In this document: piece by piece, positions 1 to 11,203 of the stretch | Numbering within the stretch: position 1 is the first letter of the stretch | Layout of the letters: every line of letters begins with the position of its first letter | Assembly: GCF_905171775.1 (NCBI RefSeq) | Contig: NC_053490.1 | Coordinates: 11,677,155-11,741,154 of the forward strand | DNA: 64,000 nt | Direction of reading: 5' to 3' | Origin: Rana temporaria | Taxonomy: Eukaryota; Chordata; Amphibia; Anura; Ranidae | The notes under the pieces: model-generated | Databases searched by the model: none | What the model was told of the DNA's origin: nothing | What the model saw: the letters and a program-made list of their open reading frames with translations, nothing else | Translations under genes and position numbers: made by a program

Positions 1-475
1 CCTAGACATTCCATTGTGTGATGCTAATACTGTTTTATGTCCATTGTGCTAATTAGGTCTGCTCCTAAGACCTGTTCATTGTGTATGCTAATGACACTGT
101 TAATATAAAAGTGGGGTTCTGCGCAAACCACCACGCTAGTGTGATACGTGACAATGGTGAACCACTAATATGTGTAAAATAATAATAATAATGATCAAGA
201 GAGCAAAGCTCAAAGCATATATAATAATAATAATATAAACTGTGCAAACGATAGTGATCAGGAGAGCAGGGCTCAAATCATGTGAGATCAATAATGTGGA
301 AAACATAAAGTGCAAAAATGTCCCAATAATAGTGTGCCAAGCTGCCAGATGAGAATAATGGTGTAGCTGAACTTCCACTAGGCGGATGATTGACAGATGT
401 AAGATCAAATCCCTCACCAGGCTCCCAGAACTCTTACCTCAAAACTAGAGATATAGGGCATCAAAGAGATCCTGA
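1..475. other. AT-rich intergenic DNA with short ATA microsatellites
   Basis: No gene is supported here. Two short (TAA/ATA)n runs lie near 178-195 and 222-240, and much of the rest is AT-rich. The open frames on the minus strand are low-complexity isoleucine/tyrosine stretches produced by the ATA repeats. The segment ends at a TGA trinucleotide where the first GTACACACG-type MITE begins. Confidence 0.6.
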
Positions 476-955
476 GGCCCCGTACACACGATAGAATCTA
501 TCCGCAGATAAATCCCATCGAATGGGTTTCTGCGGATAGATTCTATGGTGTGTACACTCCGGCGGATATTTATCCGCGGATATTTCCGAATTCCAGCAGA
601 TAAATATTTGTCGACATGCACAGAATATCTATCTGCTGGAATCGGATCCCACGGATGGATCCGCTCGTCTGTACAGACTCACCGGATCCATCCGTCCAAA
701 GGGATTCCCCGCACGCGTCGTAATGATTTGACGCATGCGTGGAATTCCTTATATGACAGCGTCGCGGCCGTCGCCGCGTCATAATCGCGGCGACGGCGCG
801 ACACGTCATCGCCAGAGGATTTCGGCGCGGATTTCAATGCGATGGTGTGTACACGCCATCGCATAGAAATCTGCTGAAATCCTCGAGAGGATTTATCCGC
901 GGATACGGTCCGCTGGACCGTATGCGCGGATAAATCCTCTCGTGTGTATGGGGCC
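476..955. mobile_element. GTACACACG-type MITE, copy 1
   Basis: The ends are GGCCCCGTACACACGA and an inverted copy ending in CGTGTGTATGGGGCC, flanked by TGA (473-475) and TTA (956-958). The interior is built from self-complementary words based on TCCGC, GCGGATA and GGATCC, so the element can fold on itself. There is no open frame of transposase type. The terminal sequence and TNA flanks match six other elements in the window. The superfamily is uncertain; a TNA target does not equal the usual TWA of Harbinger. Confidence 0.8.
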
Positions 956-1394
956 TTAGTGTCAGTCATCTGTTAGGAACCACAAGAGTCTTCCCTCTTG
1001 TCAATAACTACTGGAGCGTCTCCTCGGCCAATCCCTAATAATACTCAGAGCGGGGGGGAGAGAAAGAGAACAAAAAAGGCTCCAATGGTGTAGTATAGTA
1101 AGACTCAGGGGGAAGTTTAATAGAATAACCTGTGCTTACATAGAAAAGATAAAACCGTGCAATAGTACAAATACACGAGCGGCGTCCTCAGCGCCTGCTT
1201 ACGTCACTCCAGGTGCACGTCCGTCCAATCCCTACGCGTTACGACACGGGGTCACGTGTCTTCATCTGGGGCACATGGGGGCACATGGTGGGGCACAGCA
1301 TAATGTTGGGGGGGTCAGGGCCCCCTCTGGCCCCCCTAGAGTTGCCATTGCCAACGTGGTGAGGTAAAACACAACGACGTGCAGAGAAAAATGA
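956..1394. other. Unclassified repeat-like DNA, no gene
   Basis: No coding support. Around 1225-1275 there is a CTACGCGTTACGAC motif followed by TCATCTGGGG. It resembles the ACGCGTTTC...TCATCAGGGG motif seen at 55670-55700 and its inverted copy at 57690-57725. This suggests a dispersed repeat, but its ends cannot be fixed from this window. A run of G and C blocks (1300-1345) is low complexity. Confidence 0.4.
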
Positions 1395-1640
1395 AGTTCA
1401 ATGCTTCCAAGCATGCGTCGACTTGATTCTGAGCATGCGCGGGTTTTAACCAATGCTTTTGCGTACTAACCATCGTTTTGACCTATCGGTTAGGCGTCCA
1501 TCGGTTGAATTTTAAAGCAAGTTCTAAATTTTTGGACCGAAGGATAACTGACCGATGGGGCCCACACACGGTCGGTTTGGACCGATGAAACGGACCTTCA
1601 GTCCGTTTTCATCGGTTTTGACCGACCGTGTGTACACACA
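1395..1640. mobile_element. GTACACACG-type MITE fragment, ACCGATG word type
   Basis: Internal words such as ACCGATG, AAACGGTC and TTTTAACCAATG recur in both orientations, and CGACCGTGTGTACACA marks the right terminus. The same word set and order recur at about 51665-51889, whose right end is the canonical GTGTGTACGAGGCC. The left end of this copy is not recognisable, so it is called a fragment. Confidence 0.6.
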
Positions 1641-2393
1641 TGTTGTTTAATCTACAACATGTTAATACTAGGTGCACAATGCAGAGTTGCGTGTGTTGCC
1701 TATTTGTTATTGAAGGGTAAGATGGGAGCAAACAATATACTGTATTGTTAAGCCTTTGTGAATGGAACGTCAGTCCAGCTGTATACTTCTGGGGTTATTG
1801 ACCCATGAGTTCCAATTTATGTAGATTTTTTCAGTAGTAAGTTGGGCTTTGGAGAAGCTGTGTTCCAATTTAAAATTGCTGTTTAAGATTGTAATTACTT
1901 CCTGGATGGTAGGAGGATGGGTAATTTTCCATTTTCTTGCTAACGTCAGCCTTGCGGCAATAAGGCTGTGGGTGGCCACGATTTGAGATTTTCTAGGCCA
2001 TGTGGGAATCATTAAGCCCAAGAGTAGGTCAACAGAGGATAGATTATTTACTGTAGGGACAGTTGACTGGAGCAATTTTAGTACCAATTTTAGTTCCAAA
2101 ATTGAGGGTTGGGCATTCCCAACAGATATGGAGAAGAGTTCCTGGGAGGCCACAGTTTCTCCAGTACAGGTGTGACGTACTGAGGTAAATTTTGTCAATT
2201 CTGCTGGTGGAAGAGCTTCTGTAGGGATTCCCAGTGCGTGGGAAGAGTTTTGAGGGTAATGATAGAGCATTGTACCATTGAGTAGGTGGAGGGGCTGAGG
2301 GGATATATTTGGACCACTGCGATATTTGGATCAGAGTGGATTCTTCTGCTGATTGAGAGAGTAGACCATAGATGTATGAGATACCCTTATGTG

Positions 2394-2823
2394 GAGGGGC
2401 GGACTGACCATTTGGCCACTCGGGCACTGCCCCGAGGGCCCCATTCCACTAGGGGGCCCCATTAGGGTTGCCAGCCTCAGTAAAACCAGGGACAGTATGT
2501 AAAAATCTGTGTTTTTTTTAAATCCCAAAATTCTAGCTGCCCCAGTACTTTCTTCAGTACCTTTTCAGAGTGTGTATTCTGTGTGTATGTATACTGTTTG
2601 TGTATATTGTGTGTCTGTGTGTGTATACTGTGTATGTAAACTGTATGTGTGTGTATACTATGTGGCCCCATAATCTCCTATTGCCTGGGGGCCCCATAAT
2701 CGCCTATTGCCTGGGGGCCCCATAATGTCCTATTGCCCCGAGGGCCCCATAATCTCCCATTGCCGGGGGGCCCCCATAATCTCCTATTGTCCTGGGGCCC
2801 CATGAGTTGTCAGTCCGCCCCTG
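2394..2823. mobile_element. Non-autonomous hAT with 8-bp TSD CTTATGTG
   Basis: Terminal inverted repeats GAGGGGCGGACTGAC and GTCAGTCCGCCCCTG are bracketed by perfect copies of CTTATGTG (2386-2393 and 2824-2831). An 8-bp duplication and a CAGGG-like end are hAT hallmarks. It sits inside the L1/Tx1 relic. The interior holds about five imperfect tandem copies of a roughly 28-bp unit centred on GGGGGCCCCATAATC (2660-2805), plus TGTGTATACTGTGTG-like low complexity. No transposase remains. A second copy is at 9006-9297. Confidence 0.92.
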
Positions 2824-3084
2824 CTTATGTGTATCCTTGTTTGAGTCAAGATATTTTATCGTGGAAGATAGAATCTTGTCCTGCTTGATCCAATGTGATT
2901 TGTTGAGTAGTGATCTGATCCTGAGGTATATTTACAAAGTTCTTGGCGAAAGACCAAATTTAGATTGAAGTTGTTCAAATGACATTAAACAGGATGCAGT
3001 GAAGAGGTTTCCAACGGTGGGTATACCTGCATCAATCCATGATCTTAGTTGGAGGTCTGGGAGTATAAGTAGAGTTGCTTGGAT

Positions 3085-3380
3085 TGGTAAATTCTCCTGA
3101 CGAAGCAACTATCGTTGCAAAACTAGTAGAGATTTGACTTGTGTGACCCCCTTCATTTCACCGCCACCCTTCGTCTAGGGTCCATTCCATCTCGGTGACT
3201 GGGACAGTTGGTCGCACAATTTGTCCACCATTTTATACTGCTGTTTTAGATGTATTTTATAATTATGCGTGTCTCCTGTTTTTTGCTAATATGTTAAAAA
3301 TAAATTGATTTATATATTTTACCCCTATTACAACTTCTCCCTTATTTCTCCTACCTAGTACCGATATAGTCCCTCTGCCC
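3085..3380. mobile_element. Insertion of unclassified repeat into LINE relic
   Basis: This stretch separates two pieces of the L1/Tx1 coding relic and shows no LINE similarity. It contains CCTGACGAAGCAACTATCG and ends in AT-rich sequence with a long run of thymines and adenines near 3240-3320. Similar GAAG...CG motifs occur in other unclassified repeats in the window. Exact ends and any target duplication were not resolved. Confidence 0.45.
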
Positions 3381-3890
3381 CTACTTGTTTTTGGTATCTT
3401 GGGCCTTTGGGGTCCCATTAACCTCCGTTCGATTCAAAATTGGATTGGTACGTGTTATAATACGCTGTGAGGTACACCCTTCAACATTTGAGGGGTAGAC
3501 TTCAAAAACCCTTAGGGATACCGTTATTGAGTCCATCAGGAAGTGATTGGGGGTGGGGGCAAGAAGCGGGGCACAAAGGTACATTTTCGGATCATTAGCC
3601 AGCACTACTGACTCTATTTGCGTCCAATTGGAGGGGGTAGATTTGGTCCACCAGTGTTTGAGTTGATCCAATATGACTGCTTTGTATTTTTTATGTGTAC
3701 AGGATGGTGGTTTGGTACTTGAAAAGTGCGTCTCCTGAACACATAGTATGCCCGCATGTTGGGAACATGCTTCTTTCCATAGAAGATTTCTCTTAAAAAG
3801 GGAGTTAAGCCCTTTGGCGTTAATAGATGTGATATTGAATGGCAAAATTACAGGAAGGTGAGGTTGGTTTGCAGGAGTTGCGGACACCTA

Positions 3891-4160
3891 GGCCCCGTAC
3901 ACACGTCCGAGAAACTCGACGGGCAAAACACATAGTTTTGCTCGTCGAGTTCCTTGTGAAGCCGCCAAGGATCTTGCTGAGCCAACTTTTCCCATTGACT
4001 AACGAGGAAATAGAGAACATGTTCTCTTTTTGGCCCGACGAGATCCTTGTCGGTTTCCTCGGCGAAAAGTGTACACACGACCGGTTTTCTCGGCAGAATA
4101 CGTCTCCCATCGAGTTTCTGGCTCAATTCTGCAGAGAAAACCGGTCGTGTGTACGGGGCC
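3891..4160. mobile_element. GTACACACG-type MITE, copy 2 (GAGAAACTCGACG words)
   Basis: The ends are GGCCCCGTACACACG and CGTGTGTACGGGGCC, flanked by CTA (3888-3890) and TTA (4161-4163). The interior is a series of inverted copies of words such as GAGAAACTCG, CGACGAG and AGAACATGTTCTCT. The whole 270 bp can fold into a hairpin. Its word set is shared with copy 3 (4821-5092). Confidence 0.85.
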
Positions 4161-4490
4161 TTATAGTATTCTATACAGCCATCTGTTAAAGAGATTGGTT
4201 ATTGGGCAGAAGTTTGCTTTAGAGGATTGTAACAAATGAACAGCTCTTGCAGAAGTAATACAGAATTATGAACGTTCGGTACAAACACTTCACACTATCA
4301 GAGATAAAGGATAAAAGTACGTAAAACAGTAAAGAAAATTCACAGAGTATGTTTCACGTGAGGTATTATAAGGGAACGTTTAACTGAGTGTGCTTGGCAC
4401 ACTGTAAATTGGTGGGAAAGTGGAATTCAAATAGTTCGCCCTAGCACACTGTAAATTGGTGGGAAAGTGGAATTCAAATAGTTCGCCCTA
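4161..4490. repeat. Two-copy tandem duplication in otherwise featureless DNA
   Basis: A unit of about 48 bp beginning CACACTGTAAATTGGTGGG occurs twice back to back (about 4398-4445 and 4446-4493) with no visible differences, so the duplication is recent. The rest of this interval shows no gene or recognisable element. Confidence 0.75.
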
Positions 4491-4501
4491 GCAGGATATT
4501 T

Positions 4502-5293
4502 TTTTTTTTTTTTTTGTATTTTGTGCGTGTACTCGAGAGAGGAGCCGGACTGCAGGAGTTGGGAGTAGGCAGGCCTCCCCCAGAGGCAATCTGCCACCTT
4601 TCTCCATGCCCCGGGTGGCAATGGCGGGTGTGTGAGGGGGTCCTCCCACACAGCACGCCCTACCTGCTCCGCTTTGAAGCCCAACGGGGCAGAGGGACTC
4701 CCTATAAGGGAGTGAGAGGATCTAGCCCGCTCAACCAGCCACGTTAGTCCTTCGCCTCTCTTTTTTAGAGACCGCGTGGTCAAAGTGCGTGCATGTTAAC
4801 CCAATTTAGATTGCGTGTAAGGCCTCGTACACACGACAGAGTTTCTCGGCAGAATTCACCGAGAAACTCGGTCAAAACCCGGATTCTGCCGAGAAACTCT
4901 GTCGTCTGTACAGTTTTGGCTCGATGGAGCCGCCGAGGAGCTCGACGAGAAAATAGAGAACATGTTCTCTATTTTCTCGTTGTTCAATGGGAGAAGGCGG
5001 CCCGCCGAGCTCCTCGGCGGCTTCATCCCAAAACTCGACGAGGAACTCGACGTGCCAAGCACGTCGAGTTCCTCTGTCGTGTGTACGGGGCCTCAGTGTG
5101 GTGTTTTTTTTGTGGGAGGGGGGTGGGCGTACTAAACGCAGGCTTACCTCGCATAGCACACCCACCGGGAGCCGGGCTGAGACCACCAAACTCAATTCAC
5201 ATGTAGCAGAGACCGGGATCCGAACCCCTAGCTGCAGAGGTGAATGGCTTATCAGCGCAGTGCCAATCGTGTTGAGCCACCGCAGCTCCCTCA
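4502..5293 (-). mobile_element. tRNA-headed SINE with 11-bp TSD
   Basis: A minus-strand retroposon runs from a tRNA-like head near 5293 to a 16-base poly(A) tail (seen as T at 4502-4517). In the head, TGGCTCAACACGATTGGC fits a pol III A box and GGGTTCGGATCCCG fits a B box. The target duplication GCAGGATATTT is perfect (4491-4501 and 5294-5304). A GTACACACG MITE (4821-5092) lies inside it, so the SINE itself is roughly 520 bp. The length and conserved body recall the larger tRNA SINEs of lower vertebrates; no family name is asserted. Transcription would be by RNA polymerase III. Confidence 0.85.
4821..5092. mobile_element. GTACACACG-type MITE, copy 3, inside SINE
   Basis: The ends are GGCCTCGTACACACGAC and GTCGTGTGTACGGGGCC with flanks TAA (4818-4820) and TCA (5093-5095). 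The interior uses the same GAGAAACTCG/AGAACATGTTCTCT words as copy 2, arranged as nested inverted repeats. It inserted after the SINE, because the SINE poly(A) and head lie on either side of it within one target duplication. Confidence 0.85.
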
Positions 5294-5304
5294 GCAGGAT
5301 ATTT

Positions 5305-5597
5305 CTAAGCTGGGGACAAGAAACCTTTGGGTATCTGTTTTTTTCAGTTGACGTTGTGGAGGAGGAGATGAATAGGTGTAGCAGCACTGGTGAACGGAGT
5401 GAACCACAACTGCGGTTAGCAAGGAATTCAATGCGATTCTCTATGCGACAACTCATTATTGGGCCCCAGGCATCACTCCTCGTAACAGGAGTTAGGGGGA
5501 TCTATACATCATCTCTGTGTCACATAAAGAAAGGCGTTGAGCTACTAAGCATGGACGCATTACAACATGCGACCAAGGCTTAGCGATTAAAATTATA
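5305..5597. other. No recognisable feature
   Basis: About 290 bp between the SINE and the large palindromic element. No gene, inverted repeat or known repeat motif was seen. It may be unique host DNA. Confidence 0.4.
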
Positions 5598-8317
5598 GGG
5601 CCAAATCCTCAAAAGAGATACTCCGGCGTAAGCCGTCGTATCTCTGGTTCTAACTTTGGAACTGATCCTCAGAAGCAGTTTTCCAAAGTTAGGCAGAAGA
5701 TCCGACATCTGTAAGGGACTTACACTGCCGGATCTTAGGATGCAGTACCGCATCCGCCACTGGGGGCATTTCGAGTCGAAATGCCTCTTCTGGTATGCAA
5801 ATTAGCACTTAGGGCGATCCTCAAAGCTTTTGTGCCTAGTTTTTTCGCCGTAAGTGTTAGTTTGCCTGGTGTAAAACTAGGGCTGCTTTTACAAAGTGTA
5901 AAGTTAGTCACACCTTGTAAAGGCCCATTCAAGCGACGGCATTTGGTATGCATTCCCGAGGGAGAACTCCACGGCAATTTGTAAATTCCAAACCGGCATG
6001 GGTTCCCCCCCAGGAGCATACCAGGCCCTTAGGTCTGTTATGGGTTGTAAGGAGACCCCCCCTCCGCCGAAAAATCGACGTAGGGGGTCCCCCTACAATC
6101 CATACCAGACCCGTATCCAAAGCACGCTACCCGGCCAGTCAGGAATGGGAGTGGGGACGAGCGAGCGCCCCCCCCCCTCCTGAGCCGTGCCAGGCCGCAT
6201 GCCCTCAACATGGGGGGGTTGGGTGCTCTGGGGCAGGGGGGCGCACTGCGGGCCCCCCCACCCCAGAGCACCCTGTCCCCATGTTAATGAGGACAGGACC
6301 TCTTCCCGACAACCCTTGCCGTTGGTTGTCGGGGTCTGCGGGAGGGGGCTTATCGGAATCTGGGAGTCCCCTTTAATAAGGGGGCCCCCAGATACCGGCC
6401 CCCCACCCTAAGTGAATGGATATGGGGTACATCGTACCCCTATCCATTCACCTGGAGGCAAAAAGTAAAAGGTAGTAAACACACAACACAAGGCTTTTTA
6501 AAATAATTTATTATTCTGCTCCGGATGCCCCCCCTGTCTTCGTTATTAGCTCAATTACCAGGGGGGGCTTCTTCTTCCACTCTCCGGGGGTCTTCTCCGC
6601 TCTCCGGGGGGGGGGTTTCTTCTTCCGCTCTCCGAGGGGGGCTTCTCCGGACTCCGGGGGGCTTCTTCCATCTTCTCCCCTCTTCCGCTGTTGACTCGGC
6701 GAACCCCGGTTCTTCTGGAGATGTCCGGTGCCTTCTTCTTCAGCGCTGGCTGCCTGCTATCTGTGTGTGTTAGCTCAATTTCTAACAGGCAGCCAGCGCG
6801 GTCTTCTGTGACGTCATCTTCTTCTCTTCTGTTCTTCCGATCTTGCCTCGTCGCCTCTTGTCACTGTAATGATGGAAGCGCGCCTTGCATCCCATTTATA
6901 TAGGCATCACCGTCCCATCATGCTCCGGCAGGTACCGACGTGGTGGGTGCCTACCCACGTGCACCCACCACGTGGGTACCTACCGGAGCATGATGGGACG
7001 GTGATGCCTATATAAATGGGATGCACGGCGCGCTTCCATCATTACAGCGACAAGAGGCGACGAGGCAAGATCGGAAGAACAGAAGAGAAGAAGATGACGT
7101 CACAGAAGACCGCGCTGGCTGCCTGTTACTAATTGAGCTAACACACACAGATAGCAGGCAGCCAGCGCTGAAGAAGAAGGCACCGGACATCTCCAGAAGA
7201 ACCGGGGTTCGCCGAGTCAACAGCGGAAGAGGGGAGAAGATGGAAGAAGCCCCCTCGGAGAGCGGAAGAAGAAACCCCCCCCCCGGAGAGCGGAGAAGAC
7301 CCCCGGAGAGTGGAAGAAGAAGCCCCCCCTGGTAATTGAGCTAATAACGAAGACAGGGGGGGCATCCGGAGCAGAATAATAAATTATTTTAAAAAGCCTT
7401 GTGTTGTGTGTTTACTACCTTTTACTTTTTGCCTCCAGGTGAATGGATAGGGGTACGATGTACCCCATATCCATTCACTTAGGGTGGGGGGCCGGTATCT
7501 GGGGGCCCCCTTATTAAAGGGGACTCCCAGATTCCGATAAGCCCCCTCCCGCAGACCCCGACAACCAACGGCAAGGGTTGTCGGGAAGAGGTCCTGTCCT
7601 CATCAACATGGGGACAGGGTGCTCTGGGGTGGGCTGGGGCCCGCAGTGCGCCCCCCTGCCCCAGAGCACACAACCCCCCCATGTTGAGGGCACGCGGCCT
7701 GGCACGGCTCAGGAGGGGGGGGGGCGCTCGCTCGTCCCCACTCCCTTCCTGGCCGGCCGGGTAGCGTGCTTTGGATACGGGTCTGGTATGGATTGTAGGG
7801 GGACCCCCTACGTCAATTTTTCGGCGTGGGGGGGTCTCCTTACAACCCATAACAGACCTAAGGGCCTGGTATGCTCCTGGGGGGGGGAACCCATGCCGTT
7901 TTTTTCTTTGAAAATTGGCATGGAGTTCTCCCTCTCAGGAATGCATGCTGAGCGACGCTGTCATTTTTTAAAATAATTATTTGTTTTCCCGGCGCGTCTT
8001 TTTTTTTTCTCCCGTCGCAACTTTAGTGTCCCGTCGCAATCCACAAAGCCGCCCGGCGTCAATTACGTTCGCGCGCTGCACGTCGGGAAAATTACGTCAC
8101 ACGCATGCGCAGTACGGCCGGCGCGGGAGCGCGCCTCATTTAAATTGTAAACGCCCCCCGGAGCGGAGGAACGCCTTACGACGGCGGCACTTAAGTTACA
8201 CGGCTTGAAATTTTTACGTAAGTGCTTTGTGGATCAGGCACTTAGGTAAAAACTTTAAGTCAGTGTAACTTAACTGCTGAAAGTTAAGTTACGCTGCCTG
8301 GCTGAGGATTTGGCCCA
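5598..8317. mobile_element. 2.7-kb Harbinger-like element containing a 2-kb palindrome
   Basis: The ends GGGCCAAATCCTCA and TGAGGATTTGGCCC are inverted and flanked by ATA on both sides (5595-5597 and 8318-8320). They match the GGGCCCGGATTC ends of the Harbinger-like elements elsewhere. The central part, about 5946-7945, is a near-perfect palindrome with arms of roughly 1 kb and almost no loop (centre near 6950). Mirrored open frames are therefore an artefact of symmetry. The outer ~350 bp on each side are not homologous beyond the short ends. No transposase is present. Confidence 0.85.
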
Positions 8318-9005
8318 TAGTTCCAAAAAGTTGCAGTGCACAATTGTACACTAGTGATTATGAGTATTACGTAGCGTCATGCATTAGGCGATTTAAGGGA
8401 GAAGGTATACAATACATCAACCATTAGCATAGGAAGTTTAGGCGAACATGTTCCGCAACTTTAGGGCATGGGCCCATATACAAGTAGCACTTTATGTCAG
8501 CACGTAGTAAATATGAGTTGAAGTAACAACTAATAGTTGCGTATGAGAGGCAATATAGCTCAGGTACTTTGAGAATACATATAGTAATACACAAGTTGTA
8601 CTGGCAACTACTGTAATTGTAACGTATGAGAGGCAATATAGCTCAGGTACTTTGAGAGTACTTGTAGTAACTAAGAGTTGCAGTTATAAGTAGTAGTTAT
8701 ATATGAGAGGTGAATATAGCTCAGGGTATTTGCATGTAGATGTGCCGTTAACATATTCCTTAGCAGACAGTCCTATAACACAACAGTACATCCTAGATAT
8801 GTTGAGCAGCTGAAGACATGATAAGCAATAGCAATAATATAGCTGGTATATAGGTAGCAGGTCTTGCTATAGCACTATAAGTAACAGACTGGCAACTTAT
8901 CCGTTTTGCAGGCTTCAGTATAGCACCCTCTAGTGCTAGACTAATGTAGGTAAACTTGTTTTTGTGACTCATGGTAGTTGTTAGAGTCTGTAATTGGATC
9001 GGGTT
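8318..9005. repeat. Irregular tandem repeat, roughly 80-bp units
   Basis: A core TATGAGAGGCAATATAGCTC recurs near 8540, 8623 and (as a variant) 8702. It is each time followed by AGG and then TACTTTGAGA or a variant, with diverged AGTAGT-rich spacers between. No gene is supported. The last part, to 9005, ends in the target duplication of a hAT element. Confidence 0.6.
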
Positions 9006-9297
9006 CAGGGGTGGACTGACCATTGAGTCACTCGGGGACTGCCCGAGGGCCCCATGCCACTAGGGGCCCCATCAGGGATGCTAGGCTCAGTAAAACCAGG
9101 GACAGTATGTAAAAATCTATGTTTGTTTTACATCTGTCCCTTATATGTCCGAAACCGACATGCTTTTGATGTGAAAATCCTGCGATTTTAGCTGCCCCAC
9201 CTCTGCACTGCCTCCTGGCGTGGTGGCCATCTGTAAGCCCAGGAGCCCCATAATCTTCTATTGCCCGGGGGCCCCATAAGTTGTCAGTCCGCCCCTG
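9006..9297. mobile_element. Non-autonomous hAT with 8-bp TSD ATCGGGTT
   Basis: The left end is CAGGGGTGGACTGAC and the right end GTCAGTCCGCCCCTG. The perfect duplication ATCGGGTT lies at 8998-9005 and 9298-9305. It is the same family as 2394-2823 but shorter, with only about two copies of the GGGGCCCCATAA unit. This copy shows that the tandem unit number varies between elements of one family. Confidence 0.93.
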
Positions 9298-9305
9298 ATC
9301 GGGTT

Positions 9306-10090
9306 ACTGTTGGTCTGTACAGGTCAGGCCTCGGATACCTTCCCCTGGTTCTGGAATCTTGGAGAAGCTTCTGGAAGCTAGTGGCAGAGCCCAGGAGATG
9401 CAATCCTGCATACTTGAGGTAATCTGGTCAATATTCAGGCAGAAGACCTTGGCAGAGTTGCTGGATCAGCCCTTAAATATTGTTGAGCCTGGCTAGCAGG
9501 GGAGTCGGGTAGAAGATGAAGTGGGGAAGCTGTCATGTGGCCTGGGAGGGGACCACTTGTTGAGGGGGGTTGTGCCTCCAGGCTGGGAGCTGGGAAAGGA
9601 AGAAGTACAGAGGGATCTCTACTATCCTATGTTCTCAGTTGGGAGACACCCTGGCTTTCAAGGAAGGACCTGTACAGTAGGAGTCCTGAACAGTAGTCTC
9701 TTCTGGGACAGCAGGATTTTTGGGGACAGTGTGGATACTTCTACCTTCCCCAGGGCCAGAAAGGGTTAAAGCTGCTGGATGTAATGTTTAGCAAGCTTTT
9801 CTGGGACTATGCTAGCAAGCTGTGACCCAATCTTTGCCAAGTTCATAAAGACTGTTTTTAAGAGAATACAGTCAATTGAATTTTAATTTCTCGGAATCAC
9901 ATAGAGAAGGAAGTATTCATCATCATTGTTCTTCAAGTCAAATTGGGCATCCCATAAATCCCATACCCTAGCCAAGTTGTTTTCCCCAATAAAACAACAA
10001 AAGCAAGTTCACAAGTTCTGGGACAGTTTCCTTGTCTTGGGAAATGCATGTTGTCTGGCCGTGCAGAAATAGGGGAACCCAAGATCCAGC
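9306..10090. other. No gene recognised
   Basis: Mixed-composition DNA with no supported gene. An 82-aa plus-strand frame (9521-9769) has no recognisable domain. The last ~40 bp before 10131 (10087-10116) is an inverted copy of the LTR end found at 11204 (TGTAGCGCTACCCC...GGAGCCGCTGG), so part of this interval may be LTR sequence on the minus strand. Confidence 0.4.
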
Positions 10091-10130
10091 GGCTCCTACA
10101 GGGGTAGCGCTACACACACAGGCCCAGATT

Positions 10131-10707
10131 CTCAAAGGAGATACGACGGCGTATCTCCAGATACGCCGTTGTATCTCTGAGTCTGAGCGGTCGTATCTAT
10201 GCGCCTGATTCTTAGAATCAGTTACGCATAGATTTCTATTAGATCCGACCCGCGTAAGTCTCTTACGCCGTCGGATCTTAACTGCATATTTACGCTGATT
10301 TACGCTTAGAAATATGTAAATCAGCTAGATACGCGAATTCACGTTTACGTTGTTTGTGTAAGTCGTCCGTGAATGGGGCTGGACATCATTTACATTCACG
10401 TCGAAACCAATATGTCCTTGCGGCGTACTTTGGAGCAATGCACACTGGGATATTCCACGGGCGGCGCATGCGCCGTTCGTGAAAAACGTCAATCACGTCG
10501 GGTCACAAGTTATTTACATAAAACACGCCCCCCTGTTCCACATTTGAATTAGGCGGGCTTACGCCGGCCTATTTACGCTACGCCGTCGCAACTTACGGAG
10601 CAAGTGCTTTGAGAATACTGCACTTGCCCGTATAATTTGCGGAGGCGTAGCGTAAATAGGATACGCTACGCCGGAACAAAGATACGCTTTTCTACGAGAA
10701 TCTGGCC
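10131..10707. mobile_element. Harbinger-like MITE
   Basis: The ends are GGCCCAGATTCTC and GAGAATCTGGCC, and the subterminal words are GATACGACGGCGTATCTCC and TACGCC in both orientations. There is no open frame. It belongs to the group whose larger members at 57929-61595 and 62087-64000 carry transposase and Myb/SANT-type genes. It lies against an inverted LTR end at 10087-10116. The flanks ACA/CCA are not a clean duplication. Confidence 0.8.
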
Positions 10708-11199
10708 CCAACACTCAAAAAATGTACCCAAAAGAATGACTAGGTTGAGACATGTGACTAAATTGCCATAGCTCTGAGAAATGATCCAAGTTTGGATTTG
10801 ACAGGTGGTGAGGAGGTGATACGATGCCTTCCCACCTCTTGATTTAACCCCATAATTGAGGAACCAGCGCACTGCATTCCTTCCTATTAACTTTCGTGGG
10901 CCAAGTTTGCTGGTGGTACTGCCTGCTGAACGTCACATTTTTTGTCATGGGTGCGATGCAAAGCATTGCAACAGTGGCATGTGAGCACCGCCATCTGCTG
11001 TCTGAAGGGGATGTGGACAATGGATGCCAAAAATGCATCTCAACCGTTTGTTCTTAAAGCGGATTAATATGCAAGTTATTGTCATAAAAAGTGTTTGGGG
11101 ACCTGGGTCCTGGCCAGGGGACACGTATCAATGCAAAAAAGTTTTAAAAACTGTTGTTTTTTCAGGAGCAGTGATTTTTAATAATGCTAAAAGTGAAAT
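10708..11199. other. No gene recognised
   Basis: No coding support and no clear repeat motif. Short open frames on both strands lack recognisable domains. Confidence 0.4.
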
Positions 11200-11203
11200 A
11201 TTC

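Larger units (their letters stand above)
1765..3887 (-). pseudogene. L1/Tx1-type LINE ORF2 relic, internally deleted and interrupted
   Basis: Minus-strand translation starts near 3887 with an endonuclease-like N-terminus (ITSINAKGLN, then LCVQETHF, the family's Asn and Glu metal-binding region). It then jumps directly to a C-terminal stretch (LKHWWTKS). The rest of the endonuclease and the whole reverse-transcriptase palm are missing. After about 3380 the coding similarity is interrupted until about 3085 (SWIDAGIPTVGNL), and again by a hAT at 2394-2823. It resumes with the C-terminal CysHis-like region (LPGTLLHICWECPTL near 2130). Frameshifts separate the pieces. Assignment to the L1/Tx1 branch is from motif memory. 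Confidence 0.75.

Noticed and set aside
5195..5293. Functional tRNA gene
   Set aside because: A and B boxes are present, but no cloverleaf closes and the sequence runs into a SINE body with a poly(A) tail and target duplication.
3839..5583. Plus-strand open frames between 3.8 and 5.6 kb as genes
   Set aside because: They run through palindromic MITEs and a SINE; RTRRAKH-type residues are translations of inverted words, open on both strands.
6525..7365. Mirrored 70-140 aa frames around 7 kb as a duplicated gene pair
   Set aside because: They are the two arms of a palindrome, read on opposite strands, with low-complexity Ser/Gly/Pro composition and no domain.
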